Assembly: GCF_050947875.1 (NCBI RefSeq)
Contig: NC_134569.1
Location: forward strand, 34,744,277 to 34,808,276
Origin: Dermacentor variabilis
Taxonomy: Eukaryota > Arthropoda > Arachnida > Ixodida > Ixodidae
DNA length: 64,000 nt
Direction of reading: 5' to 3'
A program made the position numbers and the translations under genes. The notes beneath the pieces are model-generated. The model ran no database searches, was not told where the DNA came from, and worked only from the letters and a program-made list of their open reading frames with translations. Numbering within the stretch: position 1 is the stretch's first letter; every line of letters begins with the position of its first letter. Positions 62,157 through 64,000 of this stretch are shown here, one piece after another.

Positions 62157-62905
62157 CCTCCATATTTCTGCCCATATATGTTACCTCCATATGTTAGTAC
62201 AGGTAGAAAGCAGTGATTGTACACCTTTCTGCGCAATGACAGTGGTAAACTCCCAGTCAGCATCTGGCAATGTCTGCCGTATGCACTCCAACCCATTTTT
62301 ATTATGCAAATATCCTCGGGATGACCAGGGTCCCCTGTGAGTAATTGACCTCGATGAACGTACTCCTTTACAGACTCTACGGGCAGACTAGCGATCCTGA
62401 ACTCTTGTACCTTTGCCAGGATATTGAATGTCTTCTGCATATCAATCTTCAACCCTACTTTTATACTTTCTCTGTTAAGGTCATCAAACGTTTGTTGTAA
62501 TTCGTCCCCAGTGTTGTTGAACATTACAATGTCATCTGGAAACTAAAGGTTGCTGAGATATTCGCCGTTGATTCAACTCCTAAGCCTTCTCACTTTAGTA
62601 GCTTGAATACATCTTCCAAGCATGCAGTGCATTGGAGAGATTGTGTCTCCTTGTCTGACCCATTTCCTTGTAGATGTCTTCCTACTTTTCTTGTGTAGAA
62701 TTAAGGTAGCTGTGGAATCTCTGTAGATATTTTCCAAGATATTTATGTAAGCGGCCTGTACTCCTTGATTACGTAATACCTCTACGACTGCTGGTATCTC
62801 TACTAAATCAAATGCCTTTTCGTATTCAATGAAAGCCATATAGAGAAGCTGATTATACTCTGCGGATTTCTCGATTACCTGGTTGACCACATGGATGTGA
62901 TCCAT
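62153..62905 (-). pseudogene. RTE reverse transcriptase region (broken)
   Basis: From 62905 the frame shows SAEYNQLLYMAFIEYEKAFD (motif A), INILENIYRD and WVRQGDTISP, then breaks. The catalytic box (62525-62542) reads FPDDIV where RTE elements have FADD. The second frame (62524-62153) has LQQTFDDLNRESIKVGLKI and LSLRRKVYNHCFLPVLTYGG, typical post-catalytic blocks. Confidence 0.85.
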
Positions 62906-64000
62906 TGTAGATTATTCCTTCCTGAATTCCGCCTGTTCCTTTTTTTGACTGAAGTCCAGTGTTTCCCTTAATGTACTGGAAATTATTTTGGTGAATATTT
63001 AGTATACTACTGGAAGTAAACTAATAGGCCTCTAATTTTTCAATTATCTAATGTCTCGCTTTTTCTGGATTAGTATAATATTGGCATTCTTTCAGTTCTC
63101 TGGGACTCTTGAAGTGGATAGACAGTTCGTATAAGGGGCCGCCACCTTTTCGAGCATTATGTCTCCTCCATCTTTTATTAAATTGGCTGTCATTCTATTT
63201 TCTACTGCCGCTTTTGCCTGTTTCATGTCTTGCAAGGTCCTTTTAACTTCATCGCTAGTTATAGGAGGTACCTTTATAACCTATTTTTTACTACTTCGAA
63301 TAGAGGTATCGTGGCTACTCTGGGCACTGTGCAGGTCAGTACCGAATTCTTCCGCTGCGTTTACTTATCTTCGGAATTGCTAATGGTATTACTCTGCTTA
63401 TCCTTCAGTGCATACTTCCTGGCTTGTCCTATGCCAAGTTTTCTCCTCACTAGTTTCATGCTGCGTCAATTTTTTACTGCTTGCTTGGTCTTTCTTACAT
63501 CACAATTTCGAATATCTTTCATTTTATGCTTATTGATCAGTTCTGACAATTCTGCGAATTTTCTCTGATCTGTTGAGTTGAACACTTTCATGCTTTGTTG
63601 GTTCTTTATTAAGTCCTCTGTTACTTAGGAAAGCTTACGTACTTGTTGCTTTGGTGCCTTACCTCTCACTTCAATTGCTGCTTCTGAACTCACTCTAGTT
63701 ATAGTTTCATTGATTACCTCTATGTCTTCTTCAACTCACTGTTCTAAAGCTGCACATTTAAAGCTGCACATTTGTTTCCAAGCACCAGCCTGATTTGGCC
63801 TGCTTTTACCCTTACTGCAACTGGGGTGGCCTATTTTTTATTGACTAATTTTACTTTTTCTCTGTTCATATTTTGGAAAATTCTGGGCGACCTCACTAAC
63901 CTATGATCACATCGCTTTACCCTACCTAACATTTCTACATCCTGCGCTATGCTGCGATCGGTAGACAGTAAGACATCTATATTTCATTTAATGTTTCGCC
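62906..64000 (-). pseudogene. RTE endonuclease and N-terminal region, heavily decayed
   Basis: Only short motifs remain, with DHRLVR (family SDHRLVRA, Ser replaced by Cys) at about 63891-63909. The stretch otherwise has many stops. It overlaps in content with the plus-strand RTE fragment at 58378, which allows the two to be compared directly. Confidence 0.6.

Larger units (their letters stand above)
61770..64000 (-). mobile_element. RTE-type LINE, runs off the window edge
   Basis: The 3' end is a short (GAT)n tail at 61782-61770 on the minus strand, followed in order (minus strand) by the C-terminal, RT and endonuclease parts. Endonuclease DHRLVR lies at about 63891-63909. The 5' end is outside the window or lost. 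Many stops and frame shifts mark it as dead. Confidence 0.85.

Overview
This is eukaryotic, non-coding, repeat-dominated DNA, most likely from a hard tick (Ixodidae). The main reason is several copies of a tRNA-derived SINE that resembles the tick Ruka family, together with LINE and Ty3/gypsy fragments of the kind common in tick genomes. The genus cannot be fixed from the sequence alone. I found no convincing host protein-coding exon, rRNA gene or functional tRNA gene. Nearly every recognisable coding stretch is a decayed transposable element.

Layout. 1-3640 is unassigned DNA with a long (TC)n(AT)n microsatellite. 3741-8299 is a near full-length CR1/L2-like LINE on the minus strand (LINE-A) with ORF1, ORF2 and a repeated 5' UTR segment. 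9604-10118 and 18518-18790 are two copies of a tRNA-like repeat in opposite orientation. 10806-12103 is an internally deleted I-like LINE (LINE-B). It abuts a Penelope-like fragment with a decayed hammerhead-ribozyme-like motif at 12135-12162. 20007-24402 is a second CR1/L2-like LINE (LINE-C), also minus strand, also with a repeated 5' UTR segment. SINEs follow at 24555-24756, 25029-25280 and 27545-27912.

From 28 to 45 kb the DNA is mostly unassigned. The exception is a minisatellite array at 36488-37714, built of about fifteen 82-83 bp units arranged in a four-unit higher-order repeat of about 331 bp. A diverged single unit of the same family lies at 30228. LINE 3' tails occur at 32624 and 40788, and the end of an I-like LINE (LINE-D) lies at 45120-45725.

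The last third is a nest of elements: a SINE with a perfect target duplication (46871), a short mariner-like MITE with perfect 30-bp inverted ends (47623), a 980-bp inverted-repeat element (52671), and a Ty3/gypsy gag pseudogene (53824-58370). The gag is split by a 5'-truncated CR1/L2-like LINE (LINE-E, 54621-57776). Two RTE-type LINE pieces in opposite orientation follow (58378, +; 61770-64000, -).

The elements do not work together as a pathway. What they show is a history: LINE-E landed in the gag, SINEs and MITEs landed in older DNA, and microsatellites grew next to LINE ends. The most unusual signals are the higher-order minisatellite with a hairpin supported by a compensatory base change, the repeated TATA-bearing 5' UTR segments in two LINE families, the in-frame 87-bp duplication of a reverse transcriptase motif in LINE-E, and the hammerhead-like core.
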